A stretch of DNA of 27,907 nucleotides from an uncultured bacterium (GTDB taxonomy: Bacteria > Bacillota > Clostridia > Lachnospirales > Lachnospiraceae): contig CAJMPJ010000046.1 in the NCBI GenBank assembly GCA_905215155.1, positions 1 to 27,907 on the forward strand, in the 5' to 3' direction. This document shows, in pieces, positions 1 through 8,474 of the stretch. The position numbers were made by a program, and so were the translations under genes. The notes under the pieces are model-generated. The model saw only the letters and a list, made by a program, of their open reading frames with translations. It was not told the origin of the DNA and made no database searches. How positions within the stretch are numbered: the stretch's first letter is position 1; each line of letters starts with the position of its first letter.

Positions 1-50
1 AGTGGTGTTCTCTTTTTATTTATTTACCATTATCCGAATAAAACTTTACG

Positions 51-770
51 CTAGCAATTGGAAGCGACAATCTGTTCTGATATGGTTTCTGCTTCCTCCG
101 CCGAAAAATATCCGCAGGCTTCCATTCTTGCAATCACCTTTTTCTGACGCTTTTGGGCAAGCTTGAGATTTTTCGCCGGTGAATATTTTGACGGTGCATT
201 GGGAACACCTGCCAGGAGGGTGCTTTCGTAAACACTCATATCCCTTGGTACCTTTTTAAAATAACCCTCACTGGCTTCTCCGACGCTGTAATACCCGTCC
301 CCAAAATATATACAGTTTACATACAATTCAAATATTTCATCTTTTGTATAATGCTTCTCCAGCTCCAACGCCATAAAAACTTCCGCTGCTTTTCTGGTAA
401 GCTCTTTTTCCTGGTCAAAATACAGATTCTTTGCCAGCTGCTGGGTTATGGTGCTTCCGCCTTCCACATACCGGCCTGCCTGGATATCATGCAGGACCGC
501 ACGTCCAATGGCTATCGGGTCGATTCCATGATGCTTAAAAAACCGATGGTCTTCTACAGAAATAACTGCATTTACATACACATCGGGTAAATCCTCAAAA
601 GAGGTGAAGCCCTCCTTATCCCGTATGGCTTTAACCTGTTTTGTCAGGCTCTCTGTCTGCAGTGCCTGCCGGTAAAGCTCATAGCCTTTATGCGCCACAG
701 TGAATCCGGTCAAAAGACAAACCGTGACAAATAAAAACAATATATATCTCAACAATCTTTTGATTTTCAT
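51..770 (-). CDS. Monofunctional peptidoglycan glycosyltransferase (GT51)
   Basis: The 239-residue protein polymerises lipid II into glycan strands at the outer face of the cytoplasmic membrane. One N-terminal membrane anchor (about residues 7-26) is followed by a complete GT51 domain. The visible family motifs are EDHRFF (catalytic Glu73), GGSTITQQLAKN (104-115) and RKAAE (126-130, second conserved Glu) followed by the ELYVN stretch. There is no room for a transpeptidase domain, so this is an MtgA/SgtB-like monofunctional enzyme and not a bifunctional class A PBP. The ATG start is preceded by AAGGAGA at good spacing. Family assignment is firm; the name mtgA would be only by analogy. The gene stands alone, and no clear terminator is visible in the 50 bases before the window edge. 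Confidence 0.93.
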   Translation of the reverse strand: MKIKRLLRYILFLFVTVCLLTGFTVAHKGYELYRQALQTESLTKQVKAIRDKEGFTSFEDLPDVYVNAVISVEDHRFFKHHGIDPIAIGRAVLHDIQAGRYVEGGSTITQQLAKNLYFDQEKELTRKAAEVFMALELEKHYTKDEIFELYVNCIYFGDGYYSVGEASEGYFKKVPRDMSVYESTLLAGVPNAPSKYSPAKNLKLAQKRQKKVIARMEACGYFSAEEAETISEQIVASNC

Positions 771-815
771 CCGCTCACTGTCTCCTTTTTATTAGAGTTT
801 GATATTACTAACTTC

Positions 816-821
816 ATTGTA
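816..821 (-). promoter_or_regulatory. Extended -10 element upstream of the GT51 gene
   Basis: Read on the minus strand, TGATACAAT forms an extended -10 about 45 bases upstream of the glycosyltransferase start. The -35 region is poor, as is usual for extended -10 promoters. Moderate to low confidence. Confidence 0.4.
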
Positions 822-935
822 TCATAGACTCTCTTTAAAATCAGGAATAATTCCTTATATTTCCCTAAATTTTTCGGATTATTTCTGACAATTTTTTTAC
901 CATTTCTTACAAATATAGGGAATTCTCAATAAAAT

Positions 936-970
936 ACAGGCAGCGGATTCGGCTGATTCCCGCTGCCTGT
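936..970 (-). terminator. Rho-independent terminator downstream of the LytTR gene
   Basis: A perfect 11-bp stem (ACAGGCAGCGG at 936-946 with its complement at 960-970) encloses a 13-base loop. On the minus strand it is followed by ATTTTATT. It lies 160 bases past the LytTR stop codon; no T-run follows on the plus strand. The 971-1133 stretch between it and the gene has no confident gene but contains a short open remnant reported as a finding. Confidence 0.6.
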
Positions 971-1133
971 GCGAATTGGATTAGAGTAAAAAGATATGAC
1001 TTCAGAATTGGAACGCCGAACCAAGAGATGAATTTGTTACTTCCTTTGACAAGGCAACAATACCACCAGTTTTAAGATTTGGCAATCCGCTTTGCGGTTA
1101 TTGCCCATATTATTGCGTTTTTTTGATATAAAG

Positions 1134-1691
1134 CTACAAAAGCATATAATTTAACTCCAAAAATTCCCGGTATCTTTTCTCAAATTTCTTTTTTCTCCCG
1201 TCATTTACATACAGGTATTCCCCGTTCTGCATCTCAATGGCCTCTCCTTTAACATTTCTTACATAATTCATATTTATAATATTGTGACGGTTGATCCTGA
1301 CAAACTGGTCTTTAGGCAGCTTTTCCTCCTCTTCGTCAAGCCTGGCCCTGATTCTTATTCTGCCACTATCCACCACCACGCTGGTTTTCCGGTAATAGGA
1401 TTCCAGGAAATGAATATCCTGGATATCAAGTATAAATGACTGCCCGTTAAAAAACACCCTGTATTTTGTTTGTTTCAAGTGACTCATCTTCCCATTGACC
1501 AGAGTTATGACACTGCATTTTTCTCTCTTTTTTACCTGTCTGATCACTTTCCCGCTGGAAACGGTTTCCCCCTTAGAATAAATCACAATCATGTCGTACG
1601 CGGTGCAATCCAACGCCAAAAGAAGCCTCTTGTTTTTTTCTTTTTTTGAGCCAGGCAGCTGTTTTTCATTTGAAAAAAAATCAATTTTCAT
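1134..1691 (-). CDS. Stand-alone LytTR-type DNA-binding regulator
   Basis: The 185-residue protein carries a C-terminal LytTR domain (about residues 78-183) with the typical IHFLESYYRKTSVV strand region, a central LPKDQFVRINRHNIINMNYV segment and a terminal FEKRYREFL helix. The first 75 residues are not a response-regulator receiver: they are too short and lack the acidic pocket and phospho-Asp pattern. The input signal is therefore not evident. It is divergent from a 70-residue small protein gene, and the shared spacer holds two ATATAACG direct repeats with LytTR-like spacing, which suggests autoregulation and control of the small gene (inference). The start ATG lies 7-11 bases after AAGGAAAA. 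The fold is confident; target and role are not. Confidence 0.85.
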   Translation of the reverse strand: MKIDFFSNEKQLPGSKKEKNKRLLLALDCTAYDMIVIYSKGETVSSGKVIRQVKKREKCSVITLVNGKMSHLKQTKYRVFFNGQSFILDIQDIHFLESYYRKTSVVVDSGRIRIRARLDEEEEKLPKDQFVRINRHNIINMNYVRNVKGEAIEMQNGEYLYVNDGRKKKFEKRYREFLELNYMLL

Positions 1692-1747
1692 CTCATTTTC
1701 CTTCCATCATTCCATTATTTTTCATGGACTTTATCGCCCCGCATCTT

Positions 1748-1777
1748 ATATAACGAATGAAACCAAAGCATATAACG
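1748..1777. promoter_or_regulatory. Candidate LytTR binding site (paired direct repeats)
   Basis: ATATAACG occurs at 1748-1755 and again at 1770-1777, 22 bases start to start, in the divergent spacer between the LytTR regulator and the small CTGLIP gene. LytTR proteins such as AgrA and ComE bind direct repeats about 21-22 bases apart. The core read on the other strand, CGTT, matches the central part of the LytTR consensus, although the flanks fit only partly. A third CGTT core (ACCGTT) lies at 1840-1845. Confidence 0.45.
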
Positions 1778-1877
1778 CAAATTTTGGATGTGATTTTGAG
1801 ATGAATAATTACAGCGATTTTCCCCACACTAAATGAATAACCGTTGAAAAAAATGACCATCAAAAGGAGAATCGCAT

Positions 1878-2090
1878 ATGAAATCAAAAAAGGAAGATGA
1901 GACCAGGGAGCATAAGGAATCACTGACTGCAAACAATAACTACGATGTTGACATCCAATCCTGCTCTGCCATGGATTGTACCGGACTTATTCCGGCAACT
2001 CCGGAAACGGAGGATGAAATGGAAGCATATCAGGACATTTATCCTTATATCCCCAATGCAAAAACAGTCGATAAAGACGATTCCAAATAA
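1878..2090 (+). CDS. Small conserved CTGLIP-motif protein, unknown function
   Basis: This 70-residue protein has an AAAAGGAGA ribosome site 7 bases before its ATG, which makes it a convincing gene despite its size. It is hydrophilic and acidic, with a Lys/Glu-rich N-terminus, no signal peptide and no membrane segment. The centre reads SCSAMDCTGLIPA (two Cys) and the C-terminal half contains an acidic stretch and DIYPYIPN. I recognise the CTGLIP...YPYIP pattern from uncharacterised small clostridial proteins but know no function. It is divergent from a LytTR regulator and ends just before a strong hairpin terminator. A peptide-type substrate or signal is possible by context only. Confidence 0.75.
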   Translation: MKSKKEDETREHKESLTANNNYDVDIQSCSAMDCTGLIPATPETEDEMEAYQDIYPYIPNAKTVDKDDSK

Positions 2091-2112
2091 GGAGTGAAAT
2101 AAACGGAGCTGA

Positions 2113-2162
2113 AAAAATCCGGGGCACCAGAATGTGATTCGATTCTGGTGCCCCGGATTTTT
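2113..2162. terminator. Strong bidirectional terminator
   Basis: An uninterrupted stem of about 21 bp (core CCGGGGCACCAGAAT at 2119-2133, complement at 2142-2156) has an 8-base loop. It is flanked by an A-run on the left and a T-run on the right, so it can end transcription of both the small plus-strand gene and the convergent chemoreceptor gene. Confidence 0.9.
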
Positions 2163-2175
2163 ATAATCAATGTAT

Positions 2176-4233
2176 TTAATGGAGCCGGAACTGGCTCATC
2201 AGTTTGCTTAAATTCTCTGCCTGGCCGGAAAGCTCTTCGCTCGCTGCCGCACTTTCCTCTGCTGTAGCGGAATTACTCTGTACAACGGAAGAGATCTGTC
2301 CGATGCCTACGGTAACTTCGTTTACCTTCTCGCTCTGCTCCTTCAGTTCGTCTGCAGACTGCTGGATGGCAACAACCATACTCTTTGTCTCCGTAAGAAT
2401 CCCATTTAAGGATTCTCCTGTGGAAGCTGCGATATCAGTCCCTTTGCTGACTGCCGAAATGGTGTCTGCCACCAGACTGGAAGTATCCTTTGCTGCATTG
2501 GCACTCTTTCCTGCAAGATTTCTGACTTCGTCCGCAACCACTGCAAAGCCTTTTCCTGCTTCTCCGGCACGGGCTGCCTCAACCGCCGCATTAAGGGCAA
2601 GAATGTTTGTCTGGAATGCAATGTCCTCTATGAGCTTGTTGACCTTTTCGATCTCTTTGGATTTACTGCTGATCTGGTTCATGGATTCCATCATCTCATG
2701 CATCTTTTCATTGCCTTCTTCCATGGCTTTTCCTACATGACCGGCCTGTTTGTTCAGGCTTTCTACGGATCTGGCCGTGTCCATCAGGCTGGCAGAGATC
2801 TCATTGACGGAAGAAGACAGCTGTTCTACGGCGGCTGCCTGCTCCACGGCTCCCTGGCTTAGATTCTGTGCTCCCTGGGATACCTGGGCGCTGCTCTTTG
2901 CCACTTCGTCTGCAGAAGTCTCTACGGTTTCCATGGTTTTTGAAAGCATTTCTTCCGTCCTTAAAATGGCCTGCTGGATCATCACATAATCTCCTTTGAA
3001 ATCCGTAATCTCGGAACGGCGGAAATCTCCGGAAGCGATCTTATCCAATACTCTTACGATAGTATGATTGGTATTTCTTACGCTCTGCACATAATTGGAA
3101 GCCTCTTCTGCCAAAATACCGATCTCATCTTTCCTGTTTATCAGAGGAACTTCCGTTGATAAATCTCCTTCCGATAATAGCTTCATTCGTTTTGCAATTT
3201 CTGAAACGGGACCTGCGATGGGTGCCGCAAAACGGAAGGCCAGAAAGCATCCTGCTGCTACGGATACGACTGCCAGAACGATCATGGCTGCTATGACGCT
3301 GTATATGGATGTCGTCGTCTCACCAACGGGAGCAACCACTCCCAGGGCCCAGCCATCGGCGCCTGTTACCGGGCTGTAATAGCAGTAACGGCTGACTCCC
3401 TTGTAATCATAGGTTCCGATTCCTGTTTTTCCTGTAAGCATGGTCTGGTACATACGGGCCGCTGACTGATAGGACTTATCCGTCTTCCCCATCTCAATAA
3501 AGTTCTGGCGTTCGTTGACCAGTTCGGGATAAATGCCGGCAATCATAGTACCAGTGTTGTCGATTAAAAATGCGTTGCCTGTTTCACCGATGCGGAGATC
3601 CTTAATCAGATCACTCAATACGGAACCGTCATAGGTGGCTACCAAAATCCCCAGTTCATAGGGTGCGGCTACTCGGATCACCAGTTCATTATCGGCATTC
3701 AATTCCGTGGTAGAAACAGCTGTAGTTCCATTCACTGCCTCATTGAAGTAATCCCGGTCCGCATAGCTGTCTCCAATATGGTTCCCGCTGGCACTGCGGG
3801 TAATCTCCCCGCTCTGGCTGACCACTTCCAGATCCTTGTAACCGTAAAGCTGACACTGGTTGTTTAAATATTCCGTAACAACCCTTGAGTTAATGGATTT
3901 TAAACTGCCGCCCTGGGTACTGGCCTCAATATTTGTCTTCATCTGGTTTAAATTCTGTACCACCAGACTGTTCACCAGTTTTCCTGTTGATTCTAAGTCA
4001 CTTTTTACAACATCTGTGATTCCCTTATAGCTGACCGAAATGCTGATTATCATATTGGTAACAGCCAGTGTTAAAATAATGGAAATAATGAACACGAGCA
4101 TTCTCATCTTTAAAGATTTCAATGAAAATCCTCCCCCAAATACTGCTCCCTTTTTCCCCGTTTTTGGGGTTTTCTCTCCTTTCCCCTGTTTAGCAATTCT
4201 TTGAATCCATTTCTTTTCCCCCGATGTCTTCAT
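2176..4233 (-). CDS. Methyl-accepting chemotaxis protein with Cache sensor domain
   Basis: This transmembrane chemoreceptor passes an extracellular ligand signal to CheA/CheW. With the chosen start (685 residues) the order is: basic cytoplasmic N-terminus, membrane helix about 46-67, periplasmic-type double Cache domain (with [10 protein letters not shown] and the [10 protein letters not shown] strand), second membrane helix ([17 protein letters not shown]), HAMP, and a long coiled-coil signalling domain with the hallmark hairpin [20 protein letters not shown]. The ATG at 4233 is preceded by AAGGAGCAC and lies about 60 bases after a TTGACA/TATAAT promoter. An in-frame ATG at 4338 lies upstream of that promoter and cannot be used. 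The ligand is unknown; adjacency to hexuronate genes is suggestive only. Confidence 0.93.
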   Translation of the reverse strand: MKTSGEKKWIQRIAKQGKGEKTPKTGKKGAVFGGGFSLKSLKMRMLVFIISIILTLAVTNMIISISVSYKGITDVVKSDLESTGKLVNSLVVQNLNQMKTNIEASTQGGSLKSINSRVVTEYLNNQCQLYGYKDLEVVSQSGEITRSASGNHIGDSYADRDYFNEAVNGTTAVSTTELNADNELVIRVAAPYELGILVATYDGSVLSDLIKDLRIGETGNAFLIDNTGTMIAGIYPELVNERQNFIEMGKTDKSYQSAARMYQTMLTGKTGIGTYDYKGVSRYCYYSPVTGADGWALGVVAPVGETTTSIYSVIAAMIVLAVVSVAAGCFLAFRFAAPIAGPVSEIAKRMKLLSEGDLSTEVPLINRKDEIGILAEEASNYVQSVRNTNHTIVRVLDKIASGDFRRSEITDFKGDYVMIQQAILRTEEMLSKTMETVETSADEVAKSSAQVSQGAQNLSQGAVEQAAAVEQLSSSVNEISASLMDTARSVESLNKQAGHVGKAMEEGNEKMHEMMESMNQISSKSKEIEKVNKLIEDIAFQTNILALNAAVEAARAGEAGKGFAVVADEVRNLAGKSANAAKDTSSLVADTISAVSKGTDIAASTGESLNGILTETKSMVVAIQQSADELKEQSEKVNEVTVGIGQISSVVQSNSATAEESAAASEELSGQAENLSKLMSQFRLH

Positions 4234-4299
4234 AGTTTTGTGCTCCTTGTCTTGTCTTAGGTAAATTTGTACCATTACAAAATATTCATGGCTTCCATT

Positions 4300-4329
4300 A
4301 TTATACGCTATTTTGTAATATTTTGTCAA
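4300..4329 (-). promoter_or_regulatory. Sigma-A promoter of the chemoreceptor gene
   Basis: On the minus strand a perfect TTGACA (4329-4324) and a perfect TATAAT (4305-4300) are separated by 18 bases. The predicted transcript start near 4293 leaves a leader of about 60 bases before the ATG at 4233. Confidence 0.8.
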
Positions 4330-4396
4330 TATATCCATATATTAGCATTTTTATTTTTGTACATCTCACAATTGACAAAACTCGACATAGTAATAC

Positions 4397-4439
4397 AAAA
4401 AGATATCTTCTTCAACAAACAATTAGAAAAAGATATCTT
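4397..4439. repeat. Pair of AAAAAGATATCTT direct repeats
   Basis: Two copies of the 13-mer AAAAAGATATCTT start at 4397 and 4427, 30 bases apart, in the spacer between uxuB and the chemoreceptor promoter. Each core (AAGATATCTT) is itself palindromic. They could be operator half-sites for the chemoreceptor or low-complexity AT sequence; nothing decides between these. Confidence 0.45.
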
Positions 4440-4504
4440 TTTTATATATTTATTTATTCTATATCAAAAGACAGAATGCTCCTCGAAAAGGCCAGTATCT
4501 GCCG

Positions 4505-5353
4505 TTACACTCCGGAGTATGCAGAAAATCCGCCGTCGACAGGGAGAACTACGCCTGTAATAAAGCCTGCCGCCTGAGGATTCAAAAAGAATAAAAGTGC
4601 TCCGTTTAATTCCTCTGCTTTTCCGAATCGTTCCATGGGTGTGGCAGAAAGAATCTTTTTTGTTCTTTCTGTCGGAGTGCCGTCTTCATGAAACAGCAGT
4701 TTCTCATTCTGCCGGGTCACAAAGAAACCTGGGGCTATGGCATTGACGCGGATACCCACCTTGGAAAAATGGACTGCCAGCCACTGGGTGAAATTGCTGA
4801 TGGCTGCCTTTGCTCCGCTGTAAGCCGGAATCTTTGTCAGCGGCGTAAAAGCATTCATGGACGAAATATTTATAATGCTGCATTCCTCCCTTCCGATCAT
4901 ATCTTTAGCAAAGATCTGACTGGGCAGAAGGGTTCCGAGAAAATTTAAGTTAAATACGAATTCTACGCCGGATGGGTCCAGATCGAAAAAGGATTTTACA
5001 TCTGCCTCCATATCTCCCATTTCAAAGTATTCTTTGTCCGTATTGGCTCTAGGGTTGTTGCCGCCTGCTCCGTTGATTAAAATATCGCAGGGGCCAAGCT
5101 CTGCCAGGACTTTTGCGTGGACCTCCTTTAGACTTTCCAGTTCCAGTACGTTAGCCTTATAGGCTTTTGCCGTGTTCCCTTCCATTTTAATGGAATCTGC
5201 CACTTCCTTTGCTGCAGCCTCGTTTAAATCAAGAACTGCTACCTTTGCACCTGCCTGGGCTAGTGTTTTTGCAAACATGCCGCACAGAACGCCGCCTGCT
5301 CCGGTTACCACTGCTACTTTGCCGCTTAAATCGGTTCCAAATGTCAATGCCAT
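4505..5353 (-). CDS. uxuB: D-mannonate oxidoreductase / fructuronate reductase (SDR type)
   Basis: The predicted role is NAD(P)H-linked interconversion of D-fructuronate and D-mannonate in hexuronate catabolism. The 282-residue protein is a short-chain dehydrogenase, unlike the long-chain E. coli UxuB, and resembles the Bacillus YjmF type. Visible are the N-terminal nucleotide motif TGAGGVLCG (17-25), NGAGG (94-98), catalytic Ser164/Ser165, the Y178-SGA-K182 pair and the PGFFVTRQNEKLLF segment typical of this subfamily. The ATG at 5353 has GAAAGGAGA 8 bases upstream; an in-frame ATG at 5389 would overlap uxuA and has no such site. It follows uxuA by 16 bases, so the two form one operon. The gluconate 5-dehydrogenase-like family is close, but the neighbour uxuA decides the name. 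Confidence 0.87.
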   Translation of the reverse strand: MALTFGTDLSGKVAVVTGAGGVLCGMFAKTLAQAGAKVAVLDLNEAAAKEVADSIKMEGNTAKAYKANVLELESLKEVHAKVLAELGPCDILINGAGGNNPRANTDKEYFEMGDMEADVKSFFDLDPSGVEFVFNLNFLGTLLPSQIFAKDMIGREECSIINISSMNAFTPLTKIPAYSGAKAAISNFTQWLAVHFSKVGIRVNAIAPGFFVTRQNEKLLFHEDGTPTERTKKILSATPMERFGKAEELNGALLFFLNPQAAGFITGVVLPVDGGFSAYSGV

Positions 5354-5369
5354 GTGACCGTCTCCTTTC

Positions 5370-6425
5370 TCATTTGCTCGTTTTTTCAATTGCTTCCCAA
5401 AGTCCGTTTAAATAGGTGGCGCCAAGGGCACGGTCATAAAGTCCGTATCCTGCACGGCCGGTCTCTCCCCAGATCATACGTCCGTGATCCGGCCGCACAT
5501 ATCCGTCAAAGCCATTGTCATGAAGGGCCTTTAAGATCGCAAACATATCCAGGGAACCGGATTCTGATAAATGGGCCCGCTCTTCAAAGCCCCTGTCATT
5601 GTCAAGGACCGCAACATTTCTTGCATGTACGAAGTGGATACGTCCCATGGCCGCATATTTGCCTGCCATCCGAACCACGTCGTTTTTATTGGAGCAGCCG
5701 TAAGAACCGGTACAGAGCGTAATTCCGTTATGGGGATCATCCACCAGCTTTAAGAAACGGTCTACATTTTCTTCACAGGTAATGATTCTTGGGAGACCGA
5801 AGATGCTCCAGCATGGGTCATCTGCATGGATGGCCATATTGACATCACATTCTGCTGCCACAGGAATGACCTTTTCCAGGAAATACTGTAAGTTGTCCCA
5901 AAGATCTTCCTCTGTCATGGAATTGTATTCTCTTACCACCTGCTTCAGTTCTTCTCTTGTGTAGCTGGCGTCCCAGCCCGGCAGGCTTAAATCTCCGTCG
6001 CTCTCCAAAGGGTTTACCTGGTCCACCTGGTCCTGATAGTAAACAAGGGTGGTGGAGCCATCCTCCAGCACATGGTCCAGCTGCGTCCTTGTCCAGTCAA
6101 ATACAGGCATGAAGTTGTAGCAAACACACTTGATTCCTGCTTCCGCCACTCTCCTGATGTTTTCACAATAGTTTTCGATCAGCTGGTCTCTGCCTGGCTT
6201 TCCTAATTTAATATCTTCATGGACAGGAATGCTTTCAATGACTTCAAACGCAAGTCCTGCTGCCTCTGTCTCTTTCTTTAAATGTGCGATGGTCTCTCGA
6301 CTCCACACCTCTCCTGCCGGCACGTCATAAACAGCGGTTACAATGGAATACATTCCAGGGATCTGGCGGATGTTCTGCAGCGTTACCTGGTCGTCGTCTC
6401 CATACCATCGGAATGATAGTTTCAT
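5370..6425 (-). CDS. uxuA: Mannonate dehydratase
   Basis: The enzyme dehydrates D-mannonate to 2-keto-3-deoxygluconate in the glucuronate branch. The 351-residue length matches Firmicute UxuA. The N-terminus [16 protein letters not shown] is characteristic, and the metal-site residues His200 in HADDP, Cys238 in TLCTGSYG, His267 in HFVHARN and Asp313 in PDHGR are all visible. AAGGAGGT precedes the ATG by 7 bases. It is the first gene of a uxuA-uxuB pair and is divergent from an AraC-family regulator, the likely controller. A TATACT -10 candidate for this gene sits at 6471-6466 with a weak -35, as expected for an activator-dependent promoter. The kinase, aldolase and uronate isomerase of the pathway are not in the window. 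Confidence 0.95.
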   Translation of the reverse strand: MKLSFRWYGDDDQVTLQNIRQIPGMYSIVTAVYDVPAGEVWSRETIAHLKKETEAAGLAFEVIESIPVHEDIKLGKPGRDQLIENYCENIRRVAEAGIKCVCYNFMPVFDWTRTQLDHVLEDGSTTLVYYQDQVDQVNPLESDGDLSLPGWDASYTREELKQVVREYNSMTEEDLWDNLQYFLEKVIPVAAECDVNMAIHADDPCWSIFGLPRIITCEENVDRFLKLVDDPHNGITLCTGSYGCSNKNDVVRMAGKYAAMGRIHFVHARNVAVLDNDRGFEERAHLSESGSLDMFAILKALHDNGFDGYVRPDHGRMIWGETGRAGYGLYDRALGATYLNGLWEAIEKTSK

Positions 6426-6515
6426 AAAAATACCTCCTTATTGTGGGAATCTTCCGTATGAATTTAGTATAAACAGCTTTCCGCCGGAATACCATGGATG
6501 AATTTGTTGTTCACA

Positions 6516-6544
6516 TTGCAAATCTTGCGGCAGTGCTTTATAAT
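6516..6544 (+). promoter_or_regulatory. Sigma-A promoter of the araC-type gene
   Basis: TTGCAA (6516-6521), a 17-base spacer and a perfect TATAAT (6539-6544) lie 35 bases before the regulator start at 6580. An in-frame ATG at 6556 sits close to the predicted transcript start, which also favours the downstream start. Confidence 0.7.
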
Positions 6545-6579
6545 GGATTTGCTGCATGAAAATCAGAAGGAGGAATTTT

Positions 6580-7458
6580 ATGAAAAAAGAATTATCCACC
6601 GGTTTTAATGAACGGCAGTATATGAATTCCGGAGCATTTGAAGTGTTTTATTATAAAGATATGAATTTGGATCATATACAGGATCACAGCCATCCTTATT
6701 ATGAAGTGTATTTCTTTTTAAGCGGAGATGTAACCTATGAAGTGGAAGGCATCAGATACCCTCTGCAGTATGGGGACTATTTGCTCATTCCCCCTGGTGC
6801 AAAGCACCATCCCATCTTTCATTCCTCCGGGAAAAATTATCAGCGTTTCGTTCTTTGGATCAGCAATGAATATTATGAATCCATGTGTTCCTGGTCCAAA
6901 GATTTTTCTTATACGTTTCAATATGCGGAAGAAAACAGGCAATACCGGTTCCGTACGGACTTTATCACGTTTCAGAACATCCAGGGACGGCTTTTGGAGC
7001 TTTTGGAGGAGCTGCACGGAACGAGGCCGTTTCATATGCTCAATGCCGAGCTGCTAATCCACTCGTTTCTTCTTCTCATCAACCGCATTACCTATGAGAT
7101 GCTCCATCAGGTCCCTCAGACCTATGAAAATGTGCTTTATTTAAATGTATGCGACTATATCAACAATCACTTAAATGAAAACCTGTCCCTGGATCACCTG
7201 GCTTCCTTTTTTTATTCCAGTAAATATCATCTTTCCCATGTGTTCAAAGACAATATGGGGATCTCCATACACCAGTATATTATAAAGAAACGGCTGAATG
7301 CCAGCAAAAACGGCATCCTGTCCGGCATTCCATTTACAGAGCTATACCACCAGTATGGATTTTCGGATTATACCAGCTTTTACCGGGCATTTAAAAAGGA
7401 ATTCGGACTATCTCCCAGAGAATTCAGGGAACAAAAGGAATTGCCGGAGGGGTATTGA
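6580..7458 (+). CDS. AraC-family transcriptional regulator
   Basis: The 292-residue regulator has an N-terminal cupin-like ligand domain (HSHPYYEVYFFLSG, then YGDYLLIPPGAKHHP, about residues 35-85) and a C-terminal double helix-turn-helix (about 195-290) with the typical SLDHLASFFYSSKYHLSHVF and GFSDYTSFYRAFKKEFGLSP elements. ATG at 6580 is chosen because AGAAGGAGG ends 6 bases before it. It is divergent from uxuA/uxuB, so a uronate-responsive regulator of that operon is the natural reading (inference). Its stop codon is one base before the next gene, a radical SAM protein, so the two are almost certainly co-transcribed and perhaps translationally coupled. Confidence 0.92.
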   Translation: MKKELSTGFNERQYMNSGAFEVFYYKDMNLDHIQDHSHPYYEVYFFLSGDVTYEVEGIRYPLQYGDYLLIPPGAKHHPIFHSSGKNYQRFVLWISNEYYESMCSWSKDFSYTFQYAEENRQYRFRTDFITFQNIQGRLLELLEELHGTRPFHMLNAELLIHSFLLLINRITYEMLHQVPQTYENVLYLNVCDYINNHLNENLSLDHLASFFYSSKYHLSHVFKDNMGISIHQYIIKKRLNASKNGILSGIPFTELYHQYGFSDYTSFYRAFKKEFGLSPREFREQKELPEGY

Positions 7459-7459
7459 T

Positions 7460-8368
7460 ATGAATTTTGACCATATGTATGAATCGTGCAGTCTCTGTCC
7501 CAGAAACTGCAGAGTAAACCGTTATGTGACTGTGGGGTACTGCGGCTGTTCCCATACCATAAAAGCAGCCCGTGCCGCACTTCATCACTGGGAAGAGCCT
7601 TGCATCAGCGGCACCCGGGGGAGCGGCACTGTCTTCTTTTCCGGCTGCACCCTCAGATGCTGTTTTTGCCAGAACCATTCCATCAGTCAGGAAGGCTTTG
7701 GAAAAGAAATCTCCGATGAGGAACTGGCTCAAATTTTTTTAAGACTTCAGGCATCGGGGGCACACAACCTCAATCTGGTGACTGCCACCCAGTACCTGCC
7801 TTCAATCCTGCATGCCCTGGATTTGATAAAAGGGAAGCTTTTTATTCCTGTGGTCTATAACTGCGGCGGGTATGAAACCCCGGAGCTTGTAAAAGCCTTA
7901 AAAGACTACGTGGATATCTGGCTTCCGGACTTAAAATACCAGAGTTTGGAGCTGTCCCTGCGCTACAGCAATGCAGCCAATTATTTTGAAGCTGCCAAAA
8001 AGGCCATTCTTCAAATGGTGACTCAGACTGGCAGACCACAGTTTGATGCTTCCGGCACCATCATGAAAAAAGGAGTTATCATACGCCATATGGTCCTTCC
8101 CGGAGCCAGGGAGGATTCCATAAATCTTCTTCACTGGATGAAGAAGGAACTCCCGGAAGGAATGTATTATATCAGCCTTATGAGCCAGTATACCCCTTTC
8201 TTCCACAGCAGGGATTATCCTGAAATCAACCGGAGGATTACTTCCTATGAGTATCAAAAGGTTCTAAAGGAAGCCATCAGACTTGGACTTGACCAGGGAT
8301 TTATGCAGGAGAAAAGCAGCGCAAAAGAGGAATATACACCTCCTTTTGATTTGGAAGGGATCTTATAG
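7460..8368 (+). CDS. Radical SAM protein, PflX / COG1313-like
   Basis: The 302-residue protein has the radical SAM cluster motif Cys63-x3-Cys67-x2-Cys70 (SGCTLRCCFC) and a Cys-rich N-terminus (CSLCPRNCRVNR...GYCGC) typical of the COG1313 proteins annotated as putative pyruvate formate-lyase activating enzyme homologues. These bind a 4Fe-4S cluster and cleave S-adenosylmethionine; the substrate of this subgroup is not established. The ATG at 7460 is used, with GGAGGGG 7 bases upstream inside the end of the AraC gene; the longer open frame upstream only shadows that gene. It sits one base after the regulator stop. No glycyl-radical enzyme gene is nearby, so an activase role cannot be supported from context. 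Confidence 0.87.
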   Translation: MNFDHMYESCSLCPRNCRVNRYVTVGYCGCSHTIKAARAALHHWEEPCISGTRGSGTVFFSGCTLRCCFCQNHSISQEGFGKEISDEELAQIFLRLQASGAHNLNLVTATQYLPSILHALDLIKGKLFIPVVYNCGGYETPELVKALKDYVDIWLPDLKYQSLELSLRYSNAANYFEAAKKAILQMVTQTGRPQFDASGTIMKKGVIIRHMVLPGAREDSINLLHWMKKELPEGMYYISLMSQYTPFFHSRDYPEINRRITSYEYQKVLKEAIRLGLDQGFMQEKSSAKEEYTPPFDLEGIL

Positions 8369-8379
8369 AGGTACTGAAG

Positions 8380-8425
8380 AAAAAAGGAACCAAAGACGAT
8401 TCGTTCGTCTCCGATTCCTTTTTTT
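8380..8425. terminator. Bidirectional terminator between radical SAM gene and ftsH
   Basis: AAAAAAGGAA at 8380-8389 pairs with TTCCTTTTTT at 8415-8424, and AGACGA at 8394-8399 pairs with TCGTCT at 8405-8410 around a 5-base loop. A small mismatched internal loop separates the two stems. A- and T-runs on the two sides suit both convergent genes. Confidence 0.85.
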
Positions 8426-8474
8426 CATTCCATAATTATTATAAAATCCAGCCTTTGTTTGAGCTTACTGATCC

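Noticed and set aside
1081..1103. GGCAATCCGC...GCGGTTATTGCC hairpin as the LytTR terminator
   Set aside because: The stem has a bulge and no adjacent T-run on either strand; the hairpin at 936-970 is better.
1693..1932. 79-codon minus-strand frame with hydrophobic start upstream of the LytTR gene
   Set aside because: Overlaps the well-supported small plus-strand gene and the divergent regulatory spacer, and has no ribosome site.
2204..2740. 178-codon plus-strand open frame
   Set aside because: Lies wholly antisense to the conserved signalling domain of the chemoreceptor, has a Ser/Ala-rich composition and no ribosome site; a mirror of the minus-strand gene.
4427..4445. AAAAAGATATCTTTTTT as a uxuB terminator
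   Set aside because: The palindrome has almost no loop and only A-T pairs at its ends, so a stable RNA hairpin is unlikely.
4267..4577. Two overlapping plus-strand frames before the chemoreceptor
   Set aside because: They cover the minus-strand promoter and AT-rich repeats, have no ribosome site, and their ends are antisense to uxuB.
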